A stretch of 64,000 nucleotides of DNA, from NCBI RefSeq assembly GCF_004336805.1, contig NZ_SJXM01000003.1, forward strand, positions 248,001 to 312,000. The letters run 5' to 3'. Within the stretch, counting starts at the first letter, position 1, and every line of letters starts with the position of its first letter. The notes under the pieces are model-generated. The model was not told the origin of the DNA. It searched no databases and was given only the letters and a program-made list of their open reading frames with translations. Of the stretch, positions 22,290 to 31,316 are shown in pieces. Source of the stretch: Aeromicrobium sp. IC_218. Its GTDB lineage: Bacteria > Actinomycetota > Actinomycetes > Propionibacteriales > Nocardioidaceae. A program made the translations under genes and the position numbers.

Positions 22290-22940
22290 ATGTCATCCTT
22301 CGTCGACGCCGAGTCTCGCACCGCGCCCTCCCTCGCCCAGGTGCTCGACCTGGGTGCGAAGGGGCTGCTGGTCCTGCTGTCGGCGATGGCCGCGCTCGAC
22401 CCGGTCGGCGCCAACCTCGACGGCAAGGCCGCTGAGCTGCGCGCCGTCGGCTACCCGGCGCTCGCGTTCACGATCCCGGCCCTCTGGTACGTGTTCTGGC
22501 GCGACCGTCCGTTCCCCTGGCTGGCCGACCTGCTGGTGACGATCACCTGCTTCAGCGACACGCTGGGCAACCGCATGGACCTGTACGACCAGATCGTCTG
22601 GTTCGACGACTGGATGCACTTCATGAACCCCGCGCTGCTCTGCGTCGCGGTGCTCCTGCTGTCGGTGCCGCGCGACGCCGGCTTCGGTGCCTGCCTCGAG
22701 CGGTCGCTGGCCTTCGGCGCCACGGCGGCCATCGCCTGGGAGATCGCCGAGTACTTCGCCTTCATCGCCACGTCCGACGAGCGCAACGGTGCCTACACCG
22801 ACACGCTCGGCGACCTCAGCGCCGGCATCCTCGGGTGCGTGCTCGCCGCGACCTTCGTGCACCTGGCCTGGCGCACGGGTCGCCTGCGCGAGCCCGGCCC
22901 GTTCGGCGGACCGTCGCCGGTCCCGGCCGAGGCCCGCTAG
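22290..22940 (+). CDS. YjdF/DUF2238-like integral membrane protein
   Basis: 216 aa with about six helices. RMDLYDQIVWFDDWMHFMNPALLC and WEIAEYFAFIATSDERNGAYTDTLGDLSAGILG contain the conserved acidic and His residues of the YjdF/DUF2238 membrane family. Function unknown. TAGACT lies 7 nt before ATG 22290, so the transcript is probably leaderless and starts independently of the genes before it. The stop codon abuts the stop codon of the convergent 67-aa gene. Confidence 0.75.
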   Translation: MSSFVDAESRTAPSLAQVLDLGAKGLLVLLSAMAALDPVGANLDGKAAELRAVGYPALAFTIPALWYVFWRDRPFPWLADLLVTITCFSDTLGNRMDLYDQIVWFDDWMHFMNPALLCVAVLLLSVPRDAGFGACLERSLAFGATAAIAWEIAEYFAFIATSDERNGAYTDTLGDLSAGILGCVLAATFVHLAWRTGRLREPGPFGGPSPVPAEAR

Positions 22941-23144
22941 CTAGTAGGCGTCGGCGCGTCCGGTCGCGGGTAGCTCGACCCAGCCGTCGCCGGACCGCTT
23001 CTCCAGCCGCACGCCGCGGCCCGGCTCCTCGTCGGGCCCCGACACCGGCGCCGACGCGCGCCACAGCACCGCCGCGCGGTCGTCGTCGTGCGTCGCGCTC
23101 GCCACGACGTGTCCGTCTTCGTTCACCAGTCGGTAGTCAGGCAT
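22941..23144 (-). CDS. 67-aa hypothetical protein
   Basis: 67 aa, beta-rich pattern (MPDYRLVNEDGHVVASATH, WVELPATGRADAY), no membrane segment and no recognised family. A CACGGT box lies 6 nt before the ATG. It converges on the YjdF-like gene with zero spacing. Confidence 0.6.
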   Translation of the reverse strand: MPDYRLVNEDGHVVASATHDDDRAAVLWRASAPVSGPDEEPGRGVRLEKRSGDGWVELPATGRADAY

Positions 23145-23245
23145 GGGCCCACCGTGCCAGCGGGGTGCGGGACGCGCGAGCCGAGCCCCGGTCGATCTCG
23201 GTGATCCGCGGACGCGTGGCGATGCCGGCTGGGAGGATGCCGGTC

Positions 23246-23746
23246 GTGTCGATCCCGCCGTTCCAGCCCGTCCCGCCTCCGTGGCCGCACCGCCGGCGCG
23301 ACGGCCTGGGCTCCTGGGGCTGGTTCGTGCTCGCCTTGACGGCGCTGGGTCTGTCGTTCGTCCCGTTCCTGCCTCCGGACGAAGCCGACGTCGACGCCTG
23401 GCGCAGCCACGGGATCGCCACGATCACGGACGAGAGCTGCGTCGGCCGGTCGTGCGAGTGGACGGCGGACTTCGTCCCCGACAGTGGTGCCGCGACGCAG
23501 CGGGACGTCGACGCGACGGACCTCGACGTCATGGGCCTCGGGGTGGAGGTCGGCGACCGCGTCCCGGCCTGGTACTCGTGGAGGAACGAGACGCTGCACC
23601 AGCACGAGAAGGACGACGACCTGCCCCTCGGCGTCGGTCTCGTGCTCGTGGCAGGAAGCGGTGTCGCAACCATCGCCAGCGGCACGTGGGTGCTCGTCGA
23701 GCACCGCCGCCGCAAGGCCTGGCACGCCGCGGCCGCCAGATCGTGA
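23246..23746 (+). CDS. Two-helix membrane protein with exported Cys pair (first of two)
   Basis: About 166 aa: a Pro-rich N-terminus, helix 1 (SWGWFVLALTALGLSFVPFL), an exported domain with ESCVGRSCEW, then helix 2 (LGVGLVLVAGSGVATIASGTWVLV) and a basic tail. The layout resembles DUF3592-like envelope proteins, but I would not assign a family. Start uncertain: GTG 23246 has GGGAGG nine bases upstream; ATG 23237 or 23222 in the same frame would add 3 or 8 residues. Its stop overlaps the next gene by GTGA. Confidence 0.6.
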   Translation: MSIPPFQPVPPPWPHRRRDGLGSWGWFVLALTALGLSFVPFLPPDEADVDAWRSHGIATITDESCVGRSCEWTADFVPDSGAATQRDVDATDLDVMGLGVEVGDRVPAWYSWRNETLHQHEKDDDLPLGVGLVLVAGSGVATIASGTWVLVEHRRRKAWHAAAARS

Positions 23747-24225
23747 GGGACCGCCTCTCGCGCCTCTGGGACCGCATGCCCTGGGGCGGGATCTTCGCCG
23801 TGGTCGTCGCGGTGTGGATTCCGTCGGCGGTCTCCGCGGCCCTGGACGAGCGGGCGGCCGAGCGTGACGAAGGAGTCCCGGGGACGTACCGGGTCGTCGA
23901 CCTGTACTGCGGGCGTGCCGGGTGCGACCCGATCGCGTCGTTCGCCAGCGACGACGGGCTCGTCGGGTTCAGCGAGGTCTCGATGTCACGTGAGTTCCGC
24001 GGTGACGTGGGGGACTCCGGCCGGGCGCAGTACCTGGAGTCGACCGGCCGGCTCTACCGGCCGGGCTCGGACGCGTGGAGCACGTCCATGGCCTTCGCCG
24101 TCATCGGCTCGTTGTACGTCCTCGTCTACGTCCTGTGGTTCGTGTGCTGGGGACCGGTCGCGCGATTCCGCGCGTCCCGGCAGCAGCGCGCCGCCGCTGG
24201 ACCCGCCGAGGTCGCCCCCGAGTAG
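23743..24225 (+). CDS. Two-helix membrane protein with exported Cys pair (second of two)
   Basis: 160 aa with the same plan as its neighbour: N-terminal helix ([20 protein letters not shown]), an exported domain with [12 protein letters not shown]-terminal helix ([21 protein letters not shown]) and a basic tail. The Cys-x4-Cys spacing and position match the first protein, so the two are probably diverged duplicates forming a complex. GTG start coupled by GTGA. Function unknown. Confidence 0.6.
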   Translation: MRDRLSRLWDRMPWGGIFAVVVAVWIPSAVSAALDERAAERDEGVPGTYRVVDLYCGRAGCDPIASFASDDGLVGFSEVSMSREFRGDVGDSGRAQYLESTGRLYRPGSDAWSTSMAFAVIGSLYVLVYVLWFVCWGPVARFRASRQQRAAAGPAEVAPE

Positions 24226-24284
24226 AGTCGTCGCGAGCCGCGTGGCCCAGCCGTAGGGGCCGCCATGAACCGAAAGGCACACCT

Positions 24285-26258
24285 GTGTCCGACATCCGCA
24301 TCACCGTCCTGACCGCCGACCAGCGCGAGGAGCGGACGGTGGAGACGGGCACGAGGGCCTGGCAGCTCTTCGACGACGCCGAGGTGGTCGTCGCCCGCGT
24401 GAACGGCGAGCTGGTCGACCTGTCCCACGAGCTGGCCGACGGCGACGAGGTGGAGGGCGTGCTCATCGGCAGCCCCGACGGCCTCGCCGTGCTGCGCCAC
24501 TCGACCGCGCACGTCATGGCCCAGGCCGTGCAGGAGCTGTTCCCGGACGCCAAGCTGGGCATCGGCCCGCCGGTCACCGACGGCTTCTACTACGACTTCG
24601 ACGTCGCCGAGCCGTTCAAGCCCGAGGACCTCGACAAGATCGAGTCCCGGATGCGCAAGATCGTCAAGGAGAACCAGAAGTTCGACCGTCGCCCGGTCTC
24701 CGACGACGACGCGCGCGTCGAGCTGGCCGACGAGCCGTACAAGCTCGAGCTGATCGGTCTCAAGTCGTCCGCCGGTGACGCCGCCGAGGGCGCCAGCGTC
24801 GAGGTCGGCGAGGGCGGACTGACCATCTACGACAACCTCGACCGCAAGGGCGAGGTCGCGTGGAAGGACCTGTGCCGCGGCCCGCACCTGCCCACCACCA
24901 AGCGCATCCCGGCCTTCACGCTCATGCGCAGCGCCGCCGCCTACTGGCGCGGCGACGAGAAGAACAAGCAGCTTCAGCGCATCTACGGCACCGCGTGGCC
25001 GACCAAGGACGACCTGGACGCCTACCTGTTCCGGCTCGAGGAGGCCCAGCGGCGCGACCACCGCCGGCTCGGCCAGGAGCTGGACCTGTTCAGCTTCCCC
25101 GACGAGCTGGGCTCGGGCCTGCCGGTCTTCCACCCCAAGGGTGGCGTGATCAAGCGCGAGATGGAGGACTACGTCCGCCGCCGGCACATCGAGGAGGGCT
25201 TCTCCTACGTCGGCACGCCGCACATCAGCAAGGACGGGCTGTTCCACACGTCCGGCCACCTGCCGCACTACGCCGACACGATGTTCCCGCCGATGGAGTT
25301 CGAGGGCTCGAACTACCAGCTCAAGGCGATGAACTGCCCGATGCACAACCTGATCTTCCAGTCGCGCCAGCGCTCGTACCGCGAGCTGCCGCTGCGGCTG
25401 TTCGAGTTCGGCAGCGTGTACCGGTACGAGAAGTCCGGCGTCATCCACGGCCTGACCCGCGTGCGGGGGTTCGCCCAGGACGACTCGCACTCCTACGTGA
25501 CCCCCGAGCAGGCGCCGGCCGAGGTCAAGCACCTGCTCGACTTCATGCTCGGCGTGCTGCGCGACTTCGGCCTGGACGACTTCTACCTCGAGCTGTCGAC
25601 GCGCGGCGAGGGCGACAAGTTCATCGGCTCCGACGAGGAGTGGGAGGTCGCCACCGGAGTCCTGCGCGAGGTGTGCGAGCAGTCCGGCCTCGAGCTCGTC
25701 CCCGACCCGGGCGGCGCCGCGTTCTACGGCCCCAAGGTGTCGGTGCAGGCCAAGGACGCCATCGGCCGCACCTGGCAGATGGGCACCGTCCAGTACGACT
25801 TCAACCAGCCCGAGCGCTTCGGCCTGGAGTACGTCGCGGCCGACGGCTCGCGCCAGCAGCCGGTCATGATCCACTCGGCCAAGTTCGGCTCGATCGAGCG
25901 GTTCCTGGGCGTCCTGGTCGAGCACTACGCCGGTGCCTTCCCCCCGTGGCTGGCTCCCGTGCAGGTCGTCGGCATCCCCGTGGCCGAGCGCCACACCGAC
26001 TACCTGTACGAGCTCGCCGACCGGCTCAAGCGCCACGGCGTGCGGGTCGAGGTCGACGAGTCCGACGAGCGGATGCAGAAGAAGATCCGCAACGCCCAGA
26101 CCCAGAAGGTGCCGTTCATGGTGCTGGCCGGCGACAAGGACGTCGAGGCCGGTGCGGTGTCGTTCCGCTTCCGCGACGGCACGCAGGAGAACGGCGTCGG
26201 CCTGGACGACGCGGTCGACCGCATCCTCGCGGCGATCCGCGACCGCGCGCAGGTCTGA
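24285..26258 (+). CDS. thrS: Threonyl-tRNA synthetase
   Basis: 657 aa, full length: TGS domain (1-60), second additional domain for editing of Ser-tRNA(Thr) ([14 protein letters not shown], about 69-230), class II catalytic core with NCPMHN (zinc Cys), [28 protein letters not shown] (motif 2) and [11 protein letters not shown], then the anticodon-binding domain ([16 protein letters not shown] onward). GTG 24285 is preceded by AAAGG; the open frame upstream is shadow of the previous gene. A TAGAGT box lies at 24223. No T-box leader is visible in the 60-bp gap. Confidence 0.97.
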   Translation: MSDIRITVLTADQREERTVETGTRAWQLFDDAEVVVARVNGELVDLSHELADGDEVEGVLIGSPDGLAVLRHSTAHVMAQAVQELFPDAKLGIGPPVTDGFYYDFDVAEPFKPEDLDKIESRMRKIVKENQKFDRRPVSDDDARVELADEPYKLELIGLKSSAGDAAEGASVEVGEGGLTIYDNLDRKGEVAWKDLCRGPHLPTTKRIPAFTLMRSAAAYWRGDEKNKQLQRIYGTAWPTKDDLDAYLFRLEEAQRRDHRRLGQELDLFSFPDELGSGLPVFHPKGGVIKREMEDYVRRRHIEEGFSYVGTPHISKDGLFHTSGHLPHYADTMFPPMEFEGSNYQLKAMNCPMHNLIFQSRQRSYRELPLRLFEFGSVYRYEKSGVIHGLTRVRGFAQDDSHSYVTPEQAPAEVKHLLDFMLGVLRDFGLDDFYLELSTRGEGDKFIGSDEEWEVATGVLREVCEQSGLELVPDPGGAAFYGPKVSVQAKDAIGRTWQMGTVQYDFNQPERFGLEYVAADGSRQQPVMIHSAKFGSIERFLGVLVEHYAGAFPPWLAPVQVVGIPVAERHTDYLYELADRLKRHGVRVEVDESDERMQKKIRNAQTQKVPFMVLAGDKDVEAGAVSFRFRDGTQENGVGLDDAVDRILAAIRDRAQV

Positions 26259-26259
26259 C

Positions 26260-26766
26260 GTGGGCGACGAGCTCGAGCGGCTCTGGGTCCCGTACCGGCT
26301 GGCGTACGTCCGCGGGGAGGCCGGCGACCCCGCGGACGACCGCTGCCCGTTCTGCGTCATGGTCGACGAGCCGGCCGAGGACGACCTGGTGGTGCACCGG
26401 GGGAGCGAGGCGTTCGTCGCGCTCAACCTCTACCCGTACAACCCCGGTCACCTCATGGTGCTGCCCCGGCGCCACGTGGCCGACTACGCCGACCTGACGC
26501 CGAGCGAGACCGTCGAGGTCGCCGAGCTGACGCAGCACGCGCTGCGGACGATCCGCCAGGTCAGCCAGCCGCACGGCTTCAACGTCGGGATCAACCTCGG
26601 CGGGGTCGCCGGCGGCTCGCTCTCGGCCCACCTGCACCAGCACGTCGTGCCCCGCTGGGGCGGCGACGCCAACTTCATGACCGTGGTCGGCAAGGCCAAG
26701 ACGATGAACCAGGTCCTCGAGGACACCTGCGCCATGCTGCGCGAGGCCTGGACCGAGGAGGACTAG
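26260..26766 (+). CDS. HIT-family Ap4A phosphorylase-like protein
   Basis: 168 aa with the histidine triad HLHQHVVP, a zinc-type CPFC near residue 29, and LNLYPYNPGHLMVLPRRH. It corresponds in sequence style and position (between thrS and pgsA) to M. tuberculosis Rv2613c, a diadenosine tetraphosphate phosphorylase. GTG start one base after the thrS stop; its own stop overlaps the pgsA GTG by one base. Confidence 0.9.
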   Translation: MGDELERLWVPYRLAYVRGEAGDPADDRCPFCVMVDEPAEDDLVVHRGSEAFVALNLYPYNPGHLMVLPRRHVADYADLTPSETVEVAELTQHALRTIRQVSQPHGFNVGINLGGVAGGSLSAHLHQHVVPRWGGDANFMTVVGKAKTMNQVLEDTCAMLREAWTEED

Positions 26767-27404
26767 TGCTCGAGCGATTCCGTGGCTTCTGGACGAAGAT
26801 CATGTCGTACCCGGCCGACGCCATGCTCAAGGTCGGCATCACGCCCGACCAGGTGACGATGGTGGGCACGCTCGGCGTCTCCGCCGGAGCGCTGTGGTTC
26901 TACCCGCGCGGCGAGTTCTTCGTCGGCACCCTGGTCATCACGCTGTTCGTGTTCTCCGACCTCATGGACGGCTACATGGCCCGCAAGACCGGCCAGGCGA
27001 GCAAGTGGGGCGCGTTCCTGGACTCCACCCTCGACCGCGTCGGCGACGCCGCCGTGTTCGGCGGACTGGTGGTCTACTACGCGATCGGTGACCGCGAGAC
27101 GCAGCTCGGCGACGCGGACCTGTACCTGTGGCTGAGCCTGGCCTGCCTGGTGCTGGGCAACCTGACGTCGTACGCCCGCGCCCGGGCCGAGTCGCTGGGC
27201 ATGCAGGCCAAGGGCGGCATCGCCGAGCGCTCGGACCGGCTCGTGTCGATCCTCGTGATGACCGGCCTGTCGGGCCTGTTCGACACCCCGGCGCTGCGCG
27301 AGGTCACGCTGTGGGCGCTCGCCGTGGCCAGCCTGGTCACCGTCGTCCAGCGGATGCTCATCGTCCGCAAGCAGGCGCTGGTCGACCCGAACCTGCCCTC
27401 CTGA
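26766..27404 (+). CDS. pgsA: CDP-alcohol phosphatidyltransferase (phosphatidylinositol-phosphate synthase)
   Basis: 212 aa with about six helices. The full CDP-alcohol motif is present: D65, D68, G69, A72, R73, G82, D86, D90. By family and by position after thrS and the HIT gene this is the actinobacterial PgsA1, joining inositol-1-phosphate to CDP-diacylglycerol in the membrane. PG-phosphate synthase activity is less likely given this context. In mycobacteria the PIM acyltransferase and pimA follow; here they do not. Confidence 0.9.
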   Translation: MLERFRGFWTKIMSYPADAMLKVGITPDQVTMVGTLGVSAGALWFYPRGEFFVGTLVITLFVFSDLMDGYMARKTGQASKWGAFLDSTLDRVGDAAVFGGLVVYYAIGDRETQLGDADLYLWLSLACLVLGNLTSYARARAESLGMQAKGGIAERSDRLVSILVMTGLSGLFDTPALREVTLWALAVASLVTVVQRMLIVRKQALVDPNLPS

Positions 27405-27417
27405 GCCGTCCGCCCTC

Positions 27418-27452
27418 CGCGAACGCCCTCGCCCTCGGCGGGGGCGTTCGCG
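27418..27452 (+). terminator. Terminator after thrS-HIT-pgsA
   Basis: 11-bp outer stem CGCGAACGCCC / GGGCGTTCGCG with an inner CGCC/GGCG helix, 14 bp after the pgsA stop. It separates this operon from the next epimerase gene, whose ATG is 13 nt beyond. Confidence 0.75.
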
Positions 27453-27464
27453 TTCGATGAGGGG

Positions 27465-28424
27465 ATGACCCGCACCCTCGTCCTCGGCGGAACCGCCTGG
27501 CTCGGCCGCCTCGTCGCCGCCGACGCCCGCGACCGCGGCCACGACGTCACGTGCCTGGCCCGCGGCGAGAGCGGCTCGGTACCCGACGGCGTCCGGCTCG
27601 TCCACGGCGACCGGGCGCGTCCCGATGCGTATGCGGCCCTCGACGGCGAGTGGGACCTCGTGCTCGACGTCGCGCGCGTGCCCTCGCACGTCCGGGGCGC
27701 CGTCGCGGCGCTCGGGCGGCGGGCCGGTCACTGGACGTTCGTGTCCAGTGGATCGGTGTACGCCGACCAGTCCGGCCCGCTCGACGAGTCGTCGCCGCTG
27801 CTGCCGCCCGGTGAGGACGAGGCGCCCTACGGCGAGGCGAAGTCCGCCTGCGAGCAGGCGCTGCCGTCCGGCGCGACGATCGTCCGCGCCGGACTGCTGG
27901 CCGGGCCGGGCGACCCGTCCGACCGCAGCGGCTACTACGTCGCGCGGATGGCCGCGGTGCCCGACGAGCCCGTGCTCGTGCCGGACGTCGCCGACCAGCC
28001 GATGCAGGTGCTGGACGTCCGCGACCTGGCCGGCTGGCTGGTCGACCTCGCCGTGGCGGGCGAGCCCGGGGCGGTGAACGCCGCCGGAGCCCCGAGCACG
28101 GTGGGCGAGCTGGTCGAGCTCAGCGTCCGGGTGGCCCGCCACCGGGCCGGGACGGTGGCCGCCCCGGCGGAGCGCCTGCGTGAGCTCGGCGTCCAGGAGT
28201 GGGCCGGCGACCGGTCCCTGCCGTGGTGGCTCCCACCGACGCACGTCGGCCTCGGCCGCATGAGCGTGACCGAGGCGTCGCGGCGTGGACTGCGACCGCG
28301 TCCGCTCGAGGCGACCCTGGCCGACGTCCTGGACGACGAAGCACGCCGCGGACCGGATCGTCCGCGGCGTGCCGGCCTGTCTCGGGCCGAGGAGGCGGAC
28401 CTGCTCGGTCGCCTCGCCCGGTAG
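27465..28424 (+). CDS. NAD-dependent epimerase/dehydratase-like SDR
   Basis: 319 aa extended SDR. Nucleotide motif LVLGGTAWLGRLVA (residues 5-18), FVSSGSVYAD with YGEAK giving the catalytic Ser, Tyr and Lys, and a substrate-domain DVADQPMQVLDVRDLAGWLVDLAV. Similar proteins act on nucleotide sugars or remain uncharacterised; no substrate can be named. Monocistronic, with its 3' end 3 bp from the convergent AztD-like gene. Confidence 0.8.
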   Translation: MTRTLVLGGTAWLGRLVAADARDRGHDVTCLARGESGSVPDGVRLVHGDRARPDAYAALDGEWDLVLDVARVPSHVRGAVAALGRRAGHWTFVSSGSVYADQSGPLDESSPLLPPGEDEAPYGEAKSACEQALPSGATIVRAGLLAGPGDPSDRSGYYVARMAAVPDEPVLVPDVADQPMQVLDVRDLAGWLVDLAVAGEPGAVNAAGAPSTVGELVELSVRVARHRAGTVAAPAERLRELGVQEWAGDRSLPWWLPPTHVGLGRMSVTEASRRGLRPRPLEATLADVLDDEARRGPDRPRRAGLSRAEEADLLGRLAR

Positions 28425-28427
28425 GGG

Positions 28428-29666
28428 TCAGGCCGCGCCCGAGAGCACCTCCATCTCCACGACGCCCTCGGGGACGTCCAGGCTCGTGGTGACCTCGTGG
28501 TCGCGCAGGTCGACGACGTGCACCTTGCCCGCGGCGGGATCGCTCACGTAGGCACGGTCGCCGGCCACCTTCACCAGCGGCCCGGGCAGCTGCCAGTCGT
28601 CCGCCTCGGTCCACGCGTCGATGACGGGCACCTGGGCGGTGACCTCGCCGGTCTCCTCGTCGATGACGGTCAGGTTGCCGTCGGTCGTGAGCACCAGGCC
28701 CTCGCCCTCGGGTCCGCGGGCCAGCGAGCGGAACCAGTAGCTCGCCTCGAGCGGCACCTTCGTCAGCTCCGCGGTCCGGCTGTCGATGAGCGCGACCTGC
28801 TCGGGACGCTCGTGCTCGGCGTCGGGATCGGTCTTGTAGTCGGCCAGGACGATCGGCGACTCCTCGCTGCCGGCCAGGTTGCCGGTGCGGGCGTAGTCCT
28901 CCTCGACGTCCACCTTGGTGAAGCGTCCGTCGCGGTACACCTCCGGGCCGTTCTCGCAGCCCATGACCACGGTCTCGGCGCCGCCCTGCGGGGCGGCGAC
29001 GGCCTCGCCGTGCACGCCCTGGCAGGTGTCGGTGCGGGCCACCTCGGCGCCCTGCGCGTCGACGACCCGCACGGTGCGGCGCGCGTCGACGGTGCCCTCG
29101 GTCATCAGCAGCCGGTCGCCGGCGAGCGGCACGGCCACGCCGTGGTGCGGGGCGTCGGCCTCGACGGTCGTGCCCTCAGCGCCCTTGGCCAGCTCCTCGA
29201 CCGGGACGACCTGGGCGGTGCCCGCGCCGTCCGAGAACAGGGCCGCGACGCCGTGGTGGGTCACCAGGTGACCGGGCTCGGGCGCCTCGTAGGTGACGTC
29301 GGTGAGCGCGGGGCCGGTCTCATACAGGTGGCTGTGGTCGCCGTGGGCCTTCTCGACCAGCCCGGAGTCGAACAGCGTGAAGCCGTCGCCCATCGCGACG
29401 CCCAGGTGACGTCCGTCGCCGACGGGGGAGAGGCGCTTGAAGCCGCGCACCTCGTGCTCGCCGAGCACCTTGCCGGTGGCGGCGTCGAGGGTGGTGAGGC
29501 CGGTCTCGGTGGACACGACGAGGCGGGGCAGGTGACGGGTGACCTCGATGGTCTCGGACGAGGACGGCTCGGACTCGGCCGTGTCCTCGGAGCTCTCGCC
29601 GCAGGCCGCGAGGGCGAGGGCGGACGCGGTCAGGACCGCGATCGTGCGCAGGGGTGTCAGGTTCAT
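28428..29666 (-). CDS. aztD: AztD-like zinc metallochaperone lipoprotein
   Basis: 412 aa. Signal peptide with lipobox LALAAC (Cys22), an acidic Ser linker, then a beta-propeller of ~350 residues. His-rich segments KAHGDHSH, THHGVAALF, DAPHHGVAVP and the Cys pair around CQGVHGEA...GCENG match AztD, the periplasmic chaperone that passes Zn2+ to the solute-binding protein AztC. It would face the outside of the membrane. TAACCT is 8 nt before the ATG and a Zur-like box lies just upstream, so zinc starvation should switch it on. No aztABC transporter is adjacent, which is unusual. Confidence 0.8.
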   Translation of the reverse strand: MNLTPLRTIAVLTASALALAACGESSEDTAESEPSSSETIEVTRHLPRLVVSTETGLTTLDAATGKVLGEHEVRGFKRLSPVGDGRHLGVAMGDGFTLFDSGLVEKAHGDHSHLYETGPALTDVTYEAPEPGHLVTHHGVAALFSDGAGTAQVVPVEELAKGAEGTTVEADAPHHGVAVPLAGDRLLMTEGTVDARRTVRVVDAQGAEVARTDTCQGVHGEAVAAPQGGAETVVMGCENGPEVYRDGRFTKVDVEEDYARTGNLAGSEESPIVLADYKTDPDAEHERPEQVALIDSRTAELTKVPLEASYWFRSLARGPEGEGLVLTTDGNLTVIDEETGEVTAQVPVIDAWTEADDWQLPGPLVKVAGDRAYVSDPAAGKVHVVDLRDHEVTTSLDVPEGVVEMEVLSGAA

Positions 29667-29683
29667 GGACGACGAGGTTACAT

Positions 29684-29702
29684 GAGAATGAGAATCGTTC
29701 CC
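29684..29702. promoter_or_regulatory. Zur-like operator of aztD
   Basis: 19-bp imperfect dyad GAGAATGAGAATCGTTCCC; symmetric positions fit the Zur consensus (GAAAATGAtaaTCATTTTC type). It lies 4 bp upstream of the aztD -10 (TAACCT, 29675-29680 on the minus strand), covering the spacer and -35 region, the right place for repression. It is 91 bp from the divergent pdxS start, so it may not affect that gene. Confidence 0.7.
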
Positions 29703-29792
29703 AACACGGTACCCACGTCCCGGGACGACGGCGGAGCCGTCGGGCCACGGCGGTAGAGTGGATCCGTTCCGTCCGAGCCTTGGGAGTACGCA

Positions 29793-30689
29793 GTGAGCAA
29801 CGAAGAGACCGCCGTCGGGTCGGCGCGCGTCAAGCGCGGCATGGCCGAGATGCTCAAGGGCGGCGTCATCATGGACGTCGTCGACGCCGAGCAGGCGAAG
29901 ATCGCCGAGGACGCCGGCGCGGTCGCCGTCATGGCGCTCGAGCGCGTCCCGGCCGACATCCGCGCCCAGGGCGGCGTCGCGCGCATGAGCGACCCCGACC
30001 TCATCGACGGCATCATCGAGGCCGTCTCGATCCCCGTCATGGCGAAGGCGCGCATCGGCCACTTCGTCGAGGCGCAGGTGCTGCAGAGCCTGGGTGTCGA
30101 CTACATCGACGAGTCCGAGGTCCTCACCCCGGCCGACTACAGCAACCACATCGACAAGTGGGCGTTCACCGTCCCGTTCGTGTGCGGTGCGACCAACCTG
30201 GGCGAGGCCCTGCGCCGCATCACCGAGGGCGCGGCCATGATCCGCTCCAAGGGCGAGGCCGGCACCGGCGACGTCTCGAACGCCACCACGCACATGCGCC
30301 AGATCCGCCAGCAGATCCGTCGCCTGCAGAGCCTGCCCGAGGACGAGCTGTTCGTCGCGGCCAAGGAGCTCCAGGCGCCGTACGAGCTGGTCAAGGAGGT
30401 CGCTGAGAACGGCAAGCTCCCCGTGGTGCTGTTCACTGCCGGCGGCATCGCCACCCCGGCCGACGCCGCGATGATGATGCAGCTGGGCGCCGAGGGCGTC
30501 TTCGTCGGCTCCGGCATCTTCAAGTCCGGCAACCCGGCGCAGCGCGCCGAGGCGATCGTCAAGGCCACGACCTTCCACGACGACCCCGACGTCCTCGCGA
30601 AGGTCTCGCGCGGCCTCGGCGAGGCCATGGTCGGCATCAACGTCGAGGACGTCCCCGAGCCGCACCGGCTCGCCGAGCGCGGCTGGTGA
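29793..30689 (+). CDS. pdxS: Pyridoxal 5'-phosphate synthase, PdxS subunit
   Basis: 298 aa beta/alpha barrel. K85 (VMAKARIGH) forms the imine with ribose 5-phosphate and K153 (RSKGEAGTG) handles the later intermediates. PdxS builds PLP from R5P, glyceraldehyde 3-phosphate and ammonia delivered by PdxT. GTG 29793 with GGGAG upstream; TAGAGT at 29754 is a likely -10. Overlaps pdxT by GTGA. Confidence 0.97.
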   Translation: MSNEETAVGSARVKRGMAEMLKGGVIMDVVDAEQAKIAEDAGAVAVMALERVPADIRAQGGVARMSDPDLIDGIIEAVSIPVMAKARIGHFVEAQVLQSLGVDYIDESEVLTPADYSNHIDKWAFTVPFVCGATNLGEALRRITEGAAMIRSKGEAGTGDVSNATTHMRQIRQQIRRLQSLPEDELFVAAKELQAPYELVKEVAENGKLPVVLFTAGGIATPADAAMMMQLGAEGVFVGSGIFKSGNPAQRAEAIVKATTFHDDPDVLAKVSRGLGEAMVGINVEDVPEPHRLAERGW

Positions 30690-31303
30690 CGAGCACGACC
30701 ACCATCGGCGTCCTGGCGCTCCAGGGTGACGTCCGCGAGCACGTGGACGCCCTGGAGCGCCTCGGCGTCCGCTCGATGCGGGTGCGGCGTCCGGCCGAGC
30801 TGGCCGAGTGCGACGCGCTCGTGCTGCCCGGCGGCGAGTCCACCACGATGTTCAAGCTGGCCCGCACGTTCGAGCTGTTCGACCCGATCGTCGAGCGGCT
30901 GCGCGACGGCATGCCGGCGTTCGGCACGTGCGCGGGCATGATCATGCTCGCCGACCGCGTCGTCGACGGCATCGAGGGCCAGGAGACGTTCGGCGGCCTC
31001 GACGTCACGGTCCGGCGCAACGCGTTCGGCCGTCAGGTCGACTCGTTCGAGGGTCCGGTCGACGTCAAGGGCTTCGACACCGCGCTGCGCGGCGTCTTCA
31101 TCCGGGCCCCCTGGGTGGAGTCGGCCGGCGCCGACGTCGACGTCCTGGCCACGGTCGCCGTGGGTGATCCTGCGCCGGGGGAGTCGGACACTAGAATCGT
31201 GGCGGTTCGGCAGGGCTCGCTCGTGGCCACGTCGTTCCACCCCGAGGTCGGGCACGACGACCGGATGCACCGGTACTTCGTCGACCTCGTCACCACGTCG
31301 TAG
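30686..31303 (+). CDS. pdxT: Pyridoxal 5'-phosphate synthase, glutaminase subunit PdxT
   Basis: 205 aa class I glutamine amidotransferase: [12 protein letters not shown], catalytic C82 (GTCAGMI), H185 and E187 (FHPEV). It hydrolyses glutamine and channels ammonia to PdxS in the 12+12 complex. Coupled to pdxS by GTGA; yebC follows 13 bp later. A TAGAAT near 31188 inside the gene could be an internal promoter for yebC. Confidence 0.96.
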   Translation: MTSTTTIGVLALQGDVREHVDALERLGVRSMRVRRPAELAECDALVLPGGESTTMFKLARTFELFDPIVERLRDGMPAFGTCAGMIMLADRVVDGIEGQETFGGLDVTVRRNAFGRQVDSFEGPVDVKGFDTALRGVFIRAPWVESAGADVDVLATVAVGDPAPGESDTRIVAVRQGSLVATSFHPEVGHDDRMHRYFVDLVTTS

Positions 31304-31316
31304 GGAAGGACAGCGC

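Noticed and set aside
24226-24284. T-box riboswitch before thrS (and before alaS, hisS, aspS)
   Set aside because: The gaps are far too short or absent, and no T-box core or stem I pattern is present.
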